From Burkholderiaceae bacterium (GTDB lineage: Bacteria > Pseudomonadota > Gammaproteobacteria > Burkholderiales > Burkholderiaceae_C): a DNA stretch of 64,000 bases. Positions 41,197 through 49,881 of this stretch are shown piece by piece. The stretch lies in contig JAHCKM010000001.1 in assembly GCA_026125795.1 (NCBI GenBank), forward strand, positions 248,001 through 312,000. The letters are read 5' to 3'. Position 1 is the first letter of the stretch. Every line of letters starts with the position of its first letter. Under the pieces are notes generated by a model. That model saw only the letters and a list, made by a program, of their open reading frames with translations, ran no database searches and was not told the origin of the DNA. The translations under genes were made by a program, and so were the position numbers.

Positions 41197-43248
41197 TCAG
41201 GGTTCGGCTGCAGGTGCGCCGGTCGGCGCCGGCTCGGCGGCCGCATCGGACTCCGACACGTCGATCGCCAGCTGCAGCGAGATCGGCGCAGCAGCCTCGT
41301 CGTCTTCGGGCTCGGGCGGCGCAGCTTCGGTGGCTCCTTCGCCCAGGCGCGCCAGCAGCGCGGCATGGACCTCGAGCGTGAGCGTGTCGAGCGACTTGAG
41401 CGCCACGCGCACGCGGGTGCCGCGCGGCAGGCTCTCGCAACCGATGGCCCTGAACACCAACGGAAGCGTGTCGGCGCGCACCAGGCCGTTGTTCATCGTG
41501 GTGGCGTCCAGTTCGCGTACCTGCTGCTGCTCGATCCAGCGCAGCGTCCAGTAGCGCTCGAGCGTCTGCTGAAAGTCGTTGTACGCGGCATAGGCGGCAT
41601 CGAACGACGAGATGATGGAGAACAGCGTGGCATCGCGCGGCTTGAAAGGGGCGGCGAGGGCGGCGGTGCGTCCATGGCGCACCGTGGCCACGATCTGCCA
41701 TTGGTTCACCAGGTCGACATAACGCCGCAGCGGCGAAGTGGCCCAACTGTACTGGCTGACCCCCATGCCGGCGTGCGGCGCCGGCTTGGTGCCCATGCGA
41801 ACTTTCACGCCGGGCGCCAGGCTGGCCTGGCTGCGGTAGATGGCCGGCACGTTGTGCTCGGCCAGCCAGCCGCCCCAGTGGCTGTTGGCGAGGATCATCG
41901 TTTCGGCCACGATCAGATCGAGCGGCGCGCCGCGCAGGCGGGGTGTGATCTGCACCGGCTCGTCGCCCTGCGGCTCGGCGCCATCGGGCCGCTGGATGCG
42001 GAAGTTGAAGTCGGGCCGGTTGAACGTCTCGGGCTTGCCGCGCACCAGCTCGCGCCGGCTCTTCAGCTCGCGCGCCAGCTTGAACAGGAACGCCAGCTCG
42101 ACGGCGTGCGGGTAGTCCGCCGGTGCCGCGCCGGTGAGCGACGGCTCGGTGATCGTGGCGTCGAGCTTGTCGTGGCGCAGGTTGTCGACCACGCGGATGC
42201 GCTCGATGCGCGTCTCGAACCGTTGCGGCTGCAGATCGGCTTCGCCGATGTGGACATACAGGCTCAGGGCAGGCGACTCGCGATCCTCGGTCAACGTAAA
42301 GCGCTGCACCGTCGCGTCGGGCAACATGGTGATCTTGTGGCCCGGCATGTAGACCGTGGACAGCCGCTCGCGCGCCACGCGATCAAGCAGCGAGTCTGGC
42401 GCGATGGCCAGTGCCGGCGCCGCGATGTGGATGCCGAGCACGACCGTGCCCGTGCCCAGGCCGCGCAGCGACAGCGCGTCGTCGATCTCGGTGGTGGAGC
42501 TGTCGTCAATCGAGAACGCCTGCAGATCGGCCAGCGGCAGCGGCTCCTTGATGTCGGGCATCGGCGCATCGGCAAAGCCGGTGCCGCGCGGAAACTGCTC
42601 GTACAGAAAACGCCGCAGATGGAACTGGTAGGGCGACTCGATCGCGCCGGCGGCGCGCAGCAGGTCAAGCGGTGCGCGCTGCGCGCGGCGCGACGCCTCG
42701 ACCACCGCCTTGTATTCGGTGGCGTTCTTGTCCGGCTTGAACAGGATGCGATAGAGCTGCTCGCGGATCGGCACGGCGCACCGGCCGTCGATCAGCTCGT
42801 CGGCCCATGCGCTGACCTGCGCGGCCTGCGCGCGTTTGCGCTCGATCGCAGCCAGCGCCGCCTGCACGGTGTCGCGGCCCGCCTTGCGGAACACCCCTTT
42901 GCCGACGCGCCGGAAGTAGTGCGGCGCCTCGAACAGGCCGAACAGCACCGCCGCCTGGTGCACCGCGTCGGCGCCGGCGTCAAAGTACTCGCGTGCCAGC
43001 TCGGAGAAGCTGAAGTCGGTGTCGGGTGCGAATTCCCACGCCAACTCCAGGTCGATGTCGGCGGACAGGGCGCGCGCCCGTTCCACCAAAGCAGCGGGCT
43101 CCGGCGCATCGAAGCGCAGCAGCACGTGGGCGCTCTTGACCTTGACGCGGCGCCCGGAGTCGAGCTCGATCTGCATCGATGCGTCGGTGTGCGACATCAC
43201 GCGGCCGGCCAGGAACTTGCCGGCGTCGTCGAACAAGGCATAACTCAC
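41197..43248 (-). CDS. RNB-domain ribonuclease (RNase II/R family)
   Basis: The 683-residue 3'-5' exoribonuclease homologue has an N-terminal region with S1/CSD-like sequence (about 1-60), a helical part and a catalytic RNB domain (about 245-560). The metal-binding acidic cluster is DDSSTTEIDDALSL. Family blocks LSTVYMPGHKITMLP, RHDKLDATI and YSWATSPLRRYVDLVNQWQ are present. The Asp/Glu/Ala-rich tail (last 45 residues) is low complexity. Substrate preference cannot be told. I chose GTG at 43248, the start of the block SYALFDDAGKFLAGRV. Confidence 0.9.
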   Translation of the reverse strand: MSYALFDDAGKFLAGRVMSHTDASMQIELDSGRRVKVKSAHVLLRFDAPEPAALVERARALSADIDLELAWEFAPDTDFSFSELAREYFDAGADAVHQAAVLFGLFEAPHYFRRVGKGVFRKAGRDTVQAALAAIERKRAQAAQVSAWADELIDGRCAVPIREQLYRILFKPDKNATEYKAVVEASRRAQRAPLDLLRAAGAIESPYQFHLRRFLYEQFPRGTGFADAPMPDIKEPLPLADLQAFSIDDSSTTEIDDALSLRGLGTGTVVLGIHIAAPALAIAPDSLLDRVARERLSTVYMPGHKITMLPDATVQRFTLTEDRESPALSLYVHIGEADLQPQRFETRIERIRVVDNLRHDKLDATITEPSLTGAAPADYPHAVELAFLFKLARELKSRRELVRGKPETFNRPDFNFRIQRPDGAEPQGDEPVQITPRLRGAPLDLIVAETMILANSHWGGWLAEHNVPAIYRSQASLAPGVKVRMGTKPAPHAGMGVSQYSWATSPLRRYVDLVNQWQIVATVRHGRTAALAAPFKPRDATLFSIISSFDAAYAAYNDFQQTLERYWTLRWIEQQQVRELDATTMNNGLVRADTLPLVFRAIGCESLPRGTRVRVALKSLDTLTLEVHAALLARLGEGATEAAPPEPEDDEAAAPISLQLAIDVSESDAAAEPAPTGAPAAEP

Positions 43249-43297
43249 CCGCGCGATTGTCCCATCGCGCGCGGCGGCCGGCCGCCGGTGTGCTGCG

Positions 43298-43909
43298 TCA
43301 AACAGTGTGCGGTCGCAACCGCAGGAAGTCCAGCACGAAGCCAAGGTGCTGCGCGAAGTCCGACAGCGCATGGTCGCTGCCTTCCAGCAGCAGCATGCGC
43401 GAGCCGGCGTAGCGCCGGCTCATTTCGCGCCAGTCGAGCAGCTCGTCGCCCTTGGCGATGACCGCTGCATAACGCGATGGATCGCTGATGCGCGCAGGCG
43501 TCAGCGCGCGCAGCTCGTCGACGTATTCGGGCTCGAACCTGAAGTGCAATGCCGGGTCGTGGTAGGCGGTCTGGTCGCCGATGTAATGGGCCAGGTCACG
43601 CGCGGGGTCGACGGCGGGGTTGAGCACGACCGCCGGGCAACCGTATGCCTCGGCCACCACGGTGGCATAGAAGCCGCCGAGCGAGCTGCCGAGCACCGCC
43701 ATCGAGTGCGCTGGCCAGCCGCTCGTGCCGTCACGGATCAATTGCCAGGCCGCGCGGGGCGACGGCGGCAGCTGCGGGCACCACCAGGTGAGCGACGGCG
43801 CATGTTGCTGCAGCCAGGCGTGCAGCAAACGCGCCTTGAACGATTGCGGCGACGAGCGGAAGCCGTGCAGGTACAGCAGGTGGGTCGGGGGGTGCGCCGG
43901 CGCGGGCAT
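43298..43909 (-). CDS. YqiA/YcfP-type alpha/beta-hydrolase
   Basis: The 203-residue small esterase-like protein has LLYLHGFRSSPQSFKARLL with the oxyanion HGF, nucleophile Ser in LGSSLGGFYAT, acid in AKGDELLDW and His in GSDHALSDF. This catalytic set is typical of the UPF0227/YqiA family; E. coli YqiA hydrolyses palmitoyl-CoA. GTG at 43915 is the longest start; I prefer the ATG at 43909 because GGTGG lies just upstream. It follows mpl after 16 bp. Confidence 0.83.
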   Translation of the reverse strand: MPAPAHPPTHLLYLHGFRSSPQSFKARLLHAWLQQHAPSLTWWCPQLPPSPRAAWQLIRDGTSGWPAHSMAVLGSSLGGFYATVVAEAYGCPAVVLNPAVDPARDLAHYIGDQTAYHDPALHFRFEPEYVDELRALTPARISDPSRYAAVIAKGDELLDWREMSRRYAGSRMLLLEGSDHALSDFAQHLGFVLDFLRLRPHTV

Positions 43910-43925
43910 CGCCACCGCCGATCGT

Positions 43926-45311
43926 CTAGCCGCGCGCCTGCAACGCGTCGAGCAGCTTGCCGTGGATGCCGCCGAACCCGCCGTTGCTCATGACGAGCAC
44001 GTGGTCGCCGCGCCGCGCTGCGCGCACGATGTGCTCCACCAGCTTGGGCACGCTGTGGGCGACGATCGCCTGCTCGCCCATCGGCGCCAGCGCCGCGGCA
44101 GCGTCCCAGCCGTAGTCGCCCTGCAGGCAGAACGACAGATCGGCTTCTTCCAGCGCCCATGGCAGGTGCGCGTTCATCGTGCCGAGCTTCATGGTGTTGG
44201 AGCGCGGCTCGAACACCGCCAGGATGCGCTGCGGCGGCGCGCCCGGCGACGTGACCTCATGGTCGATCTTGCGGCGCAGCCCGGCGATGGTGGTGTGCAT
44301 CGCGGTCGGGTGGTGCGCGAAGTCGTCGTAGACCTTGATGCCTGCGGCTTCGCCGCGCAACTCCAGGCGCCGTCGCACGTTTTCAAAGCGCGCCAGCGCT
44401 GTGGCGGTCACTTCGGGATCGACGCCCACGTGTTCAGCCGCCGCCAGCGCGGCCAACGCGTTCAGTTGGTTGTGCTCGCCGAGCAGCCCCCACTCGATGC
44501 GCGCGACCTTCAGGCTGCCGCGCAGCACGTCGAACGCATTGGGCTCGCCGCGCGCCCGCAACGTGCCGGGCTCCTCCTTGCGCGCGCCGAATCGCTGCAC
44601 CTCGCTCCAGCAGCCGCGCTCGAGCACGCGCGCCAGCGACTGCTCGCGCGCATTGACGATCAACCGGCCCTTCGACGGCACCGTGCGCACGAGGTGGTGA
44701 AACTGCGTCTCGATCGCCGCAACGTCCGGGAAGATGTCGGCATGGTCCATCTCCAGGTTGTTCAGGATCGCCGTGCGCGGTCGGTAGTGCACGAACTTGC
44801 TGCGCTTGTCGAAGAACGCGGTGTCGTATTCATCGGCCTCGATCACGAAGCAGTGGCCAGCGCCCGCGCGTGCCGAGATGCCAAAGTTCTGCGGCACGCC
44901 GCCGACCAGGAAGCCCGGCTTCAGGCCCGCACATTCGAGGATCCACGCCAGCATCGACGTGGTGGTGGTCTTGCCGTGCGTGCCGGCTACCGCCAGCACG
45001 TGGCGCCCTTGCAGCACGTGCTCGGCCAGCCACTCGGGGCCGCTCGCGTACGGCGCACCGGCATCGAGAACGGCCTCGATCAGCGGGTTTCCGCGTGTCA
45101 CCACATTGCCGACCACGAACAGGTCCGGCTTGATCGCCAGCTGATCGGCGCTGTAGCCTTCGACCAGTTCGATGCCCAGCGCGCGCAACTGGTCGCTCAT
45201 CGGCGGGTAGACGTTGGCATCGCAGCCGGTGACCCTGTGTCCCGCTTCGCGCGCGATCGCGGCCAGCCCGCCCATGAAGGTGCCGCAGATGCCGAGGATG
45301 TGGATGTGCAT
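43926..45311 (-). CDS. mpl: UDP-N-acetylmuramate:L-Ala-gamma-D-Glu-meso-DAP ligase
   Basis: The 461-residue Mur-ligase family enzyme recycles the murein tripeptide onto UDP-MurNAc. It has the N-terminal nucleotide block HILGICGTFMGGLAAIA, the P-loop VAGTHGKTTTTSMLAWILE, the central EADEYDTAFFDKRSKFVHY and LNNLEMDHADIF, and the C-terminal YDDFAHHPTAMHTTI. This is the Mpl pattern rather than MurC. A -10-like TAAAAT ends 8 nt before the ATG. Confidence 0.95.
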   Translation of the reverse strand: MHIHILGICGTFMGGLAAIAREAGHRVTGCDANVYPPMSDQLRALGIELVEGYSADQLAIKPDLFVVGNVVTRGNPLIEAVLDAGAPYASGPEWLAEHVLQGRHVLAVAGTHGKTTTTSMLAWILECAGLKPGFLVGGVPQNFGISARAGAGHCFVIEADEYDTAFFDKRSKFVHYRPRTAILNNLEMDHADIFPDVAAIETQFHHLVRTVPSKGRLIVNAREQSLARVLERGCWSEVQRFGARKEEPGTLRARGEPNAFDVLRGSLKVARIEWGLLGEHNQLNALAALAAAEHVGVDPEVTATALARFENVRRRLELRGEAAGIKVYDDFAHHPTAMHTTIAGLRRKIDHEVTSPGAPPQRILAVFEPRSNTMKLGTMNAHLPWALEEADLSFCLQGDYGWDAAAALAPMGEQAIVAHSVPKLVEHIVRAARRGDHVLVMSNGGFGGIHGKLLDALQARG

Positions 45312-45319
45312 CGGCCGGC

Positions 45320-45325
45320 ATTTTA
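45320..45325 (-). promoter_or_regulatory. Candidate -10 box for a leaderless transcript
   Basis: On the minus strand TAAAAT is followed by 8 nt (GCCGGCCG) and the mpl ATG at 45311. There is no Shine-Dalgarno sequence in the gap. The rest of the 76-bp divergent gap shows no strong -35. Confidence 0.4.
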
Positions 45326-45387
45326 GGAAGGCGGTTGGTCAGCCATGCCTGGACTGCGCCGCGTTTGTCTTCGGTTAACGTGCGGTC

Positions 45388-45831
45388 GTGGCGCTTTCGC
45401 TCGATCGCTCGCCCTTTGCCTTCATCGCCGACCATCCGTGGGCCTATCCGGCGCTGGAAGCGCTGCACGTGCTCGGCATCGCGCTGCTGGTGGGCAACCT
45501 GGTGGCGCTCGAGCTGCGCGTGTGGGGCCGCGCGCCGGAGCTGCCGGTGGTGGCGCTGGCGCGGCTGTCGCTGTCGATTGCGGTGGTCGGCTTCTCGTTG
45601 GCGGCGGCGTCCGGTCTGTTGATGTTTGCCAGCCAGCCGGGCGACTTGCTGGCCAATCGCGCGTTCACGATCAAGATGGGGCTGGTCGCGTGCGCCGGCA
45701 TCAACGCCGCGCTGTTCCATGCGCGCGACGGCTTGCGCAAGCTCGACCGATGGGCGCGCGCCCAAACCGCGCTCTCATTGGGGCTTTGGATCGCCGTCAT
45801 GATCTGCGGCCGGTGGATCGCCTACCGCTGA
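45388..45831 (+). CDS. Four-helix membrane protein (DUF6644-like)
   Basis: The 147-residue integral membrane protein has about four predicted helices (about 16-40, 54-78, 88-112 and 125-143). The N-terminal block WAYPALEALHVLGIALLVG resembles the DUF6644/DUF2214 type of small membrane proteins. It starts with GTG at 45388. It is directly followed (18 bp) by a small exported DUF6152 protein, and the two are probably co-transcribed. The function is unknown. Confidence 0.75.
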   Translation: MALSLDRSPFAFIADHPWAYPALEALHVLGIALLVGNLVALELRVWGRAPELPVVALARLSLSIAVVGFSLAAASGLLMFASQPGDLLANRAFTIKMGLVACAGINAALFHARDGLRKLDRWARAQTALSLGLWIAVMICGRWIAYR

Positions 45832-45849
45832 CCCTCCTGGAGCACCGTC

Positions 45850-46317
45850 ATGCAACGCCGCCAGTTCACGTTTTCGACGACCGCTTTGTTGATGGTTCCG
45901 GCCTGGGCGCACCACGGTTGGAGCAGCTTCGACCAGACGCGGCCGATTTATCTCGAAGGCAAGGCGCGAAAGGTGTCGTGGCGCAACCCGCACGTCGAAC
46001 TCGAGCTTGAGCTGCCCGCGGACTTGAAACTGCCTGGCGACCTGGCGCGCCGCCCGGTACCCGCCCAGAGCGCGCCGGTGGATGGCGCCAAGTTGCTGGC
46101 CTCCGCACAACTGCCCACGCGCAAGGACAAGGTGTGGGAGATCGAGCTGGCGCCGCTGACGCGCTTGGAGGCATGGCGGGTGGCCGAGATCAAGCCGGGC
46201 GCCGAGCTGTCGGTTCTGGGTTTCACGTTCGGCGACGAAAAAGGCGGGCCGGTGCTGCGCGCCGAGTACCTCTGGGTCAGCGGCAAGGCGTACGGCATGC
46301 GCTCGTCGCCGGCTTGA
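45850..46317 (+). CDS. DUF6152 family exported protein
   Basis: The 155-residue protein begins with a twin-arginine-like n-region (QRRQF) and a short hydrophobic core. The predicted cut is before HHGWSSFD (about residue 21), giving a mature N-terminus with two His that could bind a metal. The DUF6152 body is beta-rich (VSWRNPHVELELELP). Whether export is by Tat or Sec is uncertain. A GGAG-type Shine-Dalgarno lies upstream of the ATG. It is convergent with hemL. Confidence 0.8.
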   Translation: MQRRQFTFSTTALLMVPAWAHHGWSSFDQTRPIYLEGKARKVSWRNPHVELELELPADLKLPGDLARRPVPAQSAPVDGAKLLASAQLPTRKDKVWEIELAPLTRLEAWRVAEIKPGAELSVLGFTFGDEKGGPVLRAEYLWVSGKAYGMRSSPA

Positions 46318-46325
46318 AGCCGGCG
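46307..46325. terminator. Candidate bidirectional stem-loop between convergent genes
   Basis: A perfect stem CGCCGGC-(TTGAA)-GCCGGCG straddles the TGA of the DUF6152 gene (in the loop) and lies 12 bp from the end of hemL. It has no T-run on either strand, so it would be a weak or factor-dependent terminator. Confidence 0.4.
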
Positions 46326-46336
46326 GCGATCTTCGG

Positions 46337-47635
46337 TCAGAGCTTGAACGCCTCGCGCGCCGCCGCGGCGGTGGCGGCGATGTCGGCCTCGCTGTGCGAC
46401 GCGCTGACGAAGCCGGCTTCGTACAGGGCCGGCGCCAGGTAGACCCTGCGCGACAGCATGCCGTGGAAGAAGCGGTTGAAGCGATCCTTGTCGGTGGCCA
46501 TCACGGCACCGTAGTGCTGCGGCAATTCGGCCTGGAAGAAGAAGCCGAACATGCCGCCTTCGCAATCGGCGCTGAACGCCACGCCGCAGTCGCGTGCTGC
46601 GGCGGCGAGCGCATCGACCAAAGATCGAGTCCTGGTGCCGAGCGCGTCGAAGAAGCCCGGCTTGGCGATCTCTCGCAGCGTGGCCAGCCCGCAGGCCGTG
46701 GCCACCGGGTTGCCGCTCAACGTGCCGGCCTGGTACACCGGCCCGAGCGGAGCCAACTGCCGCATGATGTCGCGCGTGGTGCCGAATGCGGCCAGCGGCA
46801 TGCCGCCGCCGATCACCTTGCCGAACACGCTGATGTCCGGCTTGAAGCCGGGGATCGCCGCGGCGTAGAGACTTTGCGCGCCACCCAGCGCGACACGAAA
46901 ACCCGTCATCACCTCGTCAAACACCAGCAGCGCGCCGTGCCGCGTGCACAGCTCGCGGAGCCGCTTCATGTACGGCAACTGCGCGCGCACGAAGTTCATG
47001 TTGCCCGCGATCGGCTCGATCATCACGCACGCCAGCTCCCGGCCGTGCTCGGCGAACGCCGCCTCGAGCGCATCGAGGTTGTTGTACTCGAGCACGATCG
47101 TGTGCTGCACCACCTCGGGCGGCACGCCGGCGCTGGTCGGGTGGCCAAACGTGGCGAGCCCCGAGCCGGCCTTGACCAGCAGCGCATCGGCATGGCCGTG
47201 GTAGCAGCCTTCGAACTTGATCAGCTTGGATCGGCCGGTGGCGCCGCGCGCCAGGCGGATCGCGCTCATCGCCGCTTCGGTGCCGGAAGAAACCAGGCGC
47301 ACCTGCTCGACACTGGGTACGTGCGTGATGATGGCTTCGGCGAGCTCGATCTCAGCCTCGGTCGGGGCGCCGAAGCTCAGGCCACGCGAAGCGGCACGCT
47401 GCACCGCCTCGAGCACCGCCGGATGGCCGTGCCCGAGGATCATCGGGCCCCAGGAGCCTATGTAGTCGATGTAGCGCTGGCCCTCGGCGTCCCACAGGTA
47501 AGCACCTTGCGCCCGGGCGATGAAGCGCGGGGTGCCGCCGACGGCGCGGAACGCGCGCACCGGCGAATTCACCCCGCCGGGTATCACCCGTTGCGCGCGC
47601 TCGAACAGCGATTGGTTGGTGCTCACGGCGCTCAC
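46337..47635 (-). CDS. hemL: Glutamate-1-semialdehyde 2,1-aminomutase
   Basis: The 432-residue PLP enzyme makes 5-aminolevulinate in the C5 haem pathway. It has [23 protein letters not shown]-contact [42 protein letters not shown], and the PLP lysine in [16 protein letters not shown]. The start is GTG at 47635; another in-frame GTG lies 9 nt downstream. It follows the thiD-like gene after 9 bp, so the two are probably one operon. Confidence 0.96.
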   Translation of the reverse strand: MSAVSTNQSLFERAQRVIPGGVNSPVRAFRAVGGTPRFIARAQGAYLWDAEGQRYIDYIGSWGPMILGHGHPAVLEAVQRAASRGLSFGAPTEAEIELAEAIITHVPSVEQVRLVSSGTEAAMSAIRLARGATGRSKLIKFEGCYHGHADALLVKAGSGLATFGHPTSAGVPPEVVQHTIVLEYNNLDALEAAFAEHGRELACVMIEPIAGNMNFVRAQLPYMKRLRELCTRHGALLVFDEVMTGFRVALGGAQSLYAAAIPGFKPDISVFGKVIGGGMPLAAFGTTRDIMRQLAPLGPVYQAGTLSGNPVATACGLATLREIAKPGFFDALGTRTRSLVDALAAAARDCGVAFSADCEGGMFGFFFQAELPQHYGAVMATDKDRFNRFFHGMLSRRVYLAPALYEAGFVSASHSEADIAATAAAAREAFKL

Positions 47636-47644
47636 TGCTCGATC

Positions 47645-48628
47645 TCAGTGGATCCGGCGCTGCGCTGGCTTGCCCTTGCCTTCGGGGGCTTCTGGTGCGG
47701 GCTCGTCGTCGGCTGGCGCTTCCGCGCCCGCGGGCGCCTCGCCTTCTTGTGCCGGCGGCAGGGCCCAGAAGAAGCGGTCGGGCAGCACACTCCCCATGCC
47801 GGGCCGGAAGCCTGCGTCGAGGCTTTGGTCCATGAATGCCAAAGCTTCACCGACCGCGGCGTGCAACTCGCTGCCCGCCGCCAGCAAGGCCGCCAACGCG
47901 GCCGACAGCGTGTCGCCGGCGCCGACGAAGGCGGTATCGAACATCTCGAACTTCTCGCCGGTCAGTGCGCCTTGCGAAGACGCCAGGACGTTGTCAATGA
48001 ACTGCTCGCTGCCCTTTGCCGGGAGCATGATGCCGGTGACGAGCACAAAGCGCGTGCCGTGCTCGGCGGCGGCCACCGCCAGCTCGCGCGCCGACGCCGG
48101 ACGGTCCGAATCCCACTCGGGCAGCAGGAAATCGGTGAGTGTCTTGTGGTTGCCCACCAGCACCTCGGTGGCGGGCAGGATCAGCTCACGGAACGACTCA
48201 AGGTATTGCGCGGCGCTGTCATCGTCGAGCCAGCCCAGGTTGGGGAGGTAAGAGACCAGGGGGATGTCCGGGTAGTCCGAGAGGATCTCGGCGACGGCGC
48301 TCACGCCCTCTGCGCTACCCAGGAAGCCGACCTTCCAGCCGGCCACGGTGATGTCCTCCAGCACGGTGCGCGCCTGCTCGGCAATCGCGTCGGCCTCGAT
48401 CGCATGCTGGTCGAACACCTCGGCGCTGTCGCGCATCAGCAGCGCGGTGGTCACTGGCAGCGCGTGTGCGCCCATCGCCGACAGCGTAGCCACATCGCCC
48501 GCAATGCCGCCGGCGCCGCTCGGATCGCCGGCATTGAAGCTCATCACGCAGCTCGGCGCACCGCCCTCTTGCGGGCTTTCGGTGGCGGCGTCGGATGGGG
48601 TGCTGCCGGGAGGCAGATCGGAACTCAT
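47645..48628 (-). CDS. thiD: ThiD-like hydroxymethylpyrimidine (phosphate) kinase
   Basis: The 327-residue ribokinase-fold protein has the ThiD start block MSFNAGDPSGAGGIAGDVATLSAMG, substrate-side TALLMRDSAEV, and the C-terminal catalytic block FVGAGDTLSAALAALL with Asp. Canonical ThiD has DPSGGAGI; here the order is GAGG. The helices after residue 150 are divergent, and an Ala/Pro/Glu-rich tail of about 40 residues is added. It is therefore probably ThiD, or a pyridoxal-kinase-like relative. thiE is not adjacent. No TPP riboswitch is seen in the 146-bp leader. Confidence 0.75.
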   Translation of the reverse strand: MSSDLPPGSTPSDAATESPQEGGAPSCVMSFNAGDPSGAGGIAGDVATLSAMGAHALPVTTALLMRDSAEVFDQHAIEADAIAEQARTVLEDITVAGWKVGFLGSAEGVSAVAEILSDYPDIPLVSYLPNLGWLDDDSAAQYLESFRELILPATEVLVGNHKTLTDFLLPEWDSDRPASARELAVAAAEHGTRFVLVTGIMLPAKGSEQFIDNVLASSQGALTGEKFEMFDTAFVGAGDTLSAALAALLAAGSELHAAVGEALAFMDQSLDAGFRPGMGSVLPDRFFWALPPAQEGEAPAGAEAPADDEPAPEAPEGKGKPAQRRIH

Positions 48629-48658
48629 GAAGCGATGATGTGACCTCTTGCAGCGGCC

Positions 48659-48718
48659 CGGTCGACGCTGCGACCGACCTCTAGAGGATTGTGAAGAATG
48701 TTGCGTAGGTGCCTACGC
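48659..48718 (-). promoter_or_regulatory. Three successive palindromes in the thiD leader
   Basis: In the gap upstream of thiD there are three perfect inverted repeats in a row: CGGTCG-(6 nt)-CGACCG (48659-48676), CCTCTAGAGG (48678-48687) and GCGTAGG-TG-CCTACGC (48703-48718). A transcript from the minus-strand box at 48762-48767 would carry all of them, giving a folded 5' leader of about 125 nt. This could be regulatory RNA structure or operator DNA. Confidence 0.4.
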
Positions 48719-48747
48719 GGCTTCGGCTTTTGCCCAAAACGCGTGGA

Positions 48748-48767
48748 TACAATGGTTCCTCATTGTA
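48748..48767. promoter_or_regulatory. Shared palindrome giving two divergent -10 boxes
   Basis: TACAATG-(6 nt)-CATTGTA is a perfect inverted repeat. Read on plus, TACAAT (48748-48753) lies 21 nt before the rubredoxin ATG. Read on minus, TACAAT (48767-48762) points to thiD. The two promoters would use overlapping DNA and compete for RNA polymerase. Confidence 0.45.
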
Positions 48768-48774
48768 GTGACCG

Positions 48775-48960
48775 ATGCCCTCGCACGTGAGTGAACCGCG
48801 CACCTGGATGTGCCTGATATGCGGCTGGATCTATGACGAGGCCGCGGGCGATCCGGAGCACGGCCTGCCACCGGGGACCGCATGGAGCGATGTGCCCATG
48901 AACTGGACATGCCCCGAATGCGGCGCCCGCAAAGAAGATTTCGAGATGGTGCAGGTCTGA
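48775..48960 (+). CDS. Rubredoxin
   Basis: The 61-residue redox protein has two CXXCG-type knuckles for an Fe(Cys)4 centre: MCLICGWIYDEAAG and TCPECGARKEDFEMV. The pattern, with the acidic GLPPGTAWSDVPMNW segment between, is typical. It transfers single electrons; the partner is not shown. It lies 64 bp before pilG, an arrangement frequent in Burkholderiales. It may share a transcript with the pil genes, but a role in pili is unproven. Confidence 0.95.
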   Translation: MPSHVSEPRTWMCLICGWIYDEAAGDPEHGLPPGTAWSDVPMNWTCPECGARKEDFEMVQV

Positions 48961-49024
48961 GCGGCCGGCGAGCAGGCGCCGGCTGCCGGTGAGCACCTTA
49001 TGCCACCCAAGAGGAGTGCCATTC

Positions 49025-49447
49025 GTGGATAACGTTGTGTCCGAGGGGGCGCCCTCTGCAGCCAAGGTGCTGGTCATCGATGACAGCAACACCATTCGCC
49101 GCAGCGCGGAGATTTTTCTGCGGCAGGGTGGCTACGAGGTGGTCCTGGCTGAAGACGGCTTCGACGCCTTGGCCAAGGTCAACGACCACGACCCCCAGCT
49201 GATCTTTTGCGACATTTTGATGCCGCGCTTGGATGGCTACCAGACCTGCGCCATCATCAAGCGCAACCCGCGCTTCGCACACGTGCCCGTGATCATGTTG
49301 TCGTCCAAGGATGGGCTGTTCGACAAGGCTCGGGGGCGGATGGTCGGTTCCGAGGAATACCTGACAAAACCTTTCACGAAGGAGCAGCTTCTTCGCGCCG
49401 TGGAGCAATTCAGCCGTTACGCTGAAAAAGGTGTGCAGCAAGCGTGA
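49025..49447 (+). CDS. pilG: Twitching-motility response regulator PilG
   Basis: The 140-residue single-domain CheY-like receiver (about 14-135) has the acidic pocket VLVIDDSNTIRR, phospho-acceptor Asp in FCDILMPRLDGYQT, Thr/Ser in IMLSSKDGLFDKA and Lys in YLTKPFTKEQLL. PilG promotes pilus extension in Pseudomonas. I chose GTG at 49025 because GAGGAG (49011-49016) lies 8 nt upstream. The longer start at 48989 lies before that site. Confidence 0.93.
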   Translation: MDNVVSEGAPSAAKVLVIDDSNTIRRSAEIFLRQGGYEVVLAEDGFDALAKVNDHDPQLIFCDILMPRLDGYQTCAIIKRNPRFAHVPVIMLSSKDGLFDKARGRMVGSEEYLTKPFTKEQLLRAVEQFSRYAEKGVQQA

Positions 49448-49486
49448 AGTGCCGGCCGCGTGTGTGGTCTGCAGGAGGTCTCTGAA

Positions 49487-49852
49487 ATGACGATCAAGAA
49501 GGTTCTGCTGGTGGACGACTCCAAGACGGAGTTGCACCACCTGTCCGACATGTTGTCCAAGCGCGGCTACGCCGTGCGCACGGCCGAGAACGGCGAAGAA
49601 GCGATGCGCCGCTTGGCTGAGGACAAGCCCGACCTGATTCTGATGGACGTGGTGATGCCGGGCCAGAACGGCTTCCAGCTGACGCGCGCGATCACGCGCG
49701 ATCCACAGTTCGCCGATGTGCCGGTGATCATGTGCACCAGCAAGAATCAGGAGACCGACCGCGTGTGGGGCATGCGCCAGGGCGCGCGCGACTACGTGGT
49801 CAAGCCGGTCGTGGCCGACGAACTGATCGCCAAGATCAAAGCCTTCGACTGA
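49487..49852 (+). CDS. pilH: Twitching-motility response regulator PilH
   Basis: The 121-residue CheY-like receiver has [15 protein letters not shown], phospho-acceptor Asp in [31 protein letters not shown] and Lys in [13 protein letters not shown]. PilH counteracts PilG in pilus control in Pseudomonas. AGGAGG at 49473-49478 lies 8 nt before the ATG at 49487. It is 39 bp downstream of pilG. Confidence 0.93.
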   Translation: MTIKKVLLVDDSKTELHHLSDMLSKRGYAVRTAENGEEAMRRLAEDKPDLILMDVVMPGQNGFQLTRAITRDPQFADVPVIMCTSKNQETDRVWGMRQGARDYVVKPVVADELIAKIKAFD

Positions 49853-49881
49853 CAGCCCGGCACTGAAAGCGGCGCTCTTCC

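Noticed and set aside
48629-48774. Possible TPP riboswitch before thiD
   Set aside because: The conserved CTGAGA and GAACCTGA-type segments are absent on the minus strand; only simple palindromes were found.
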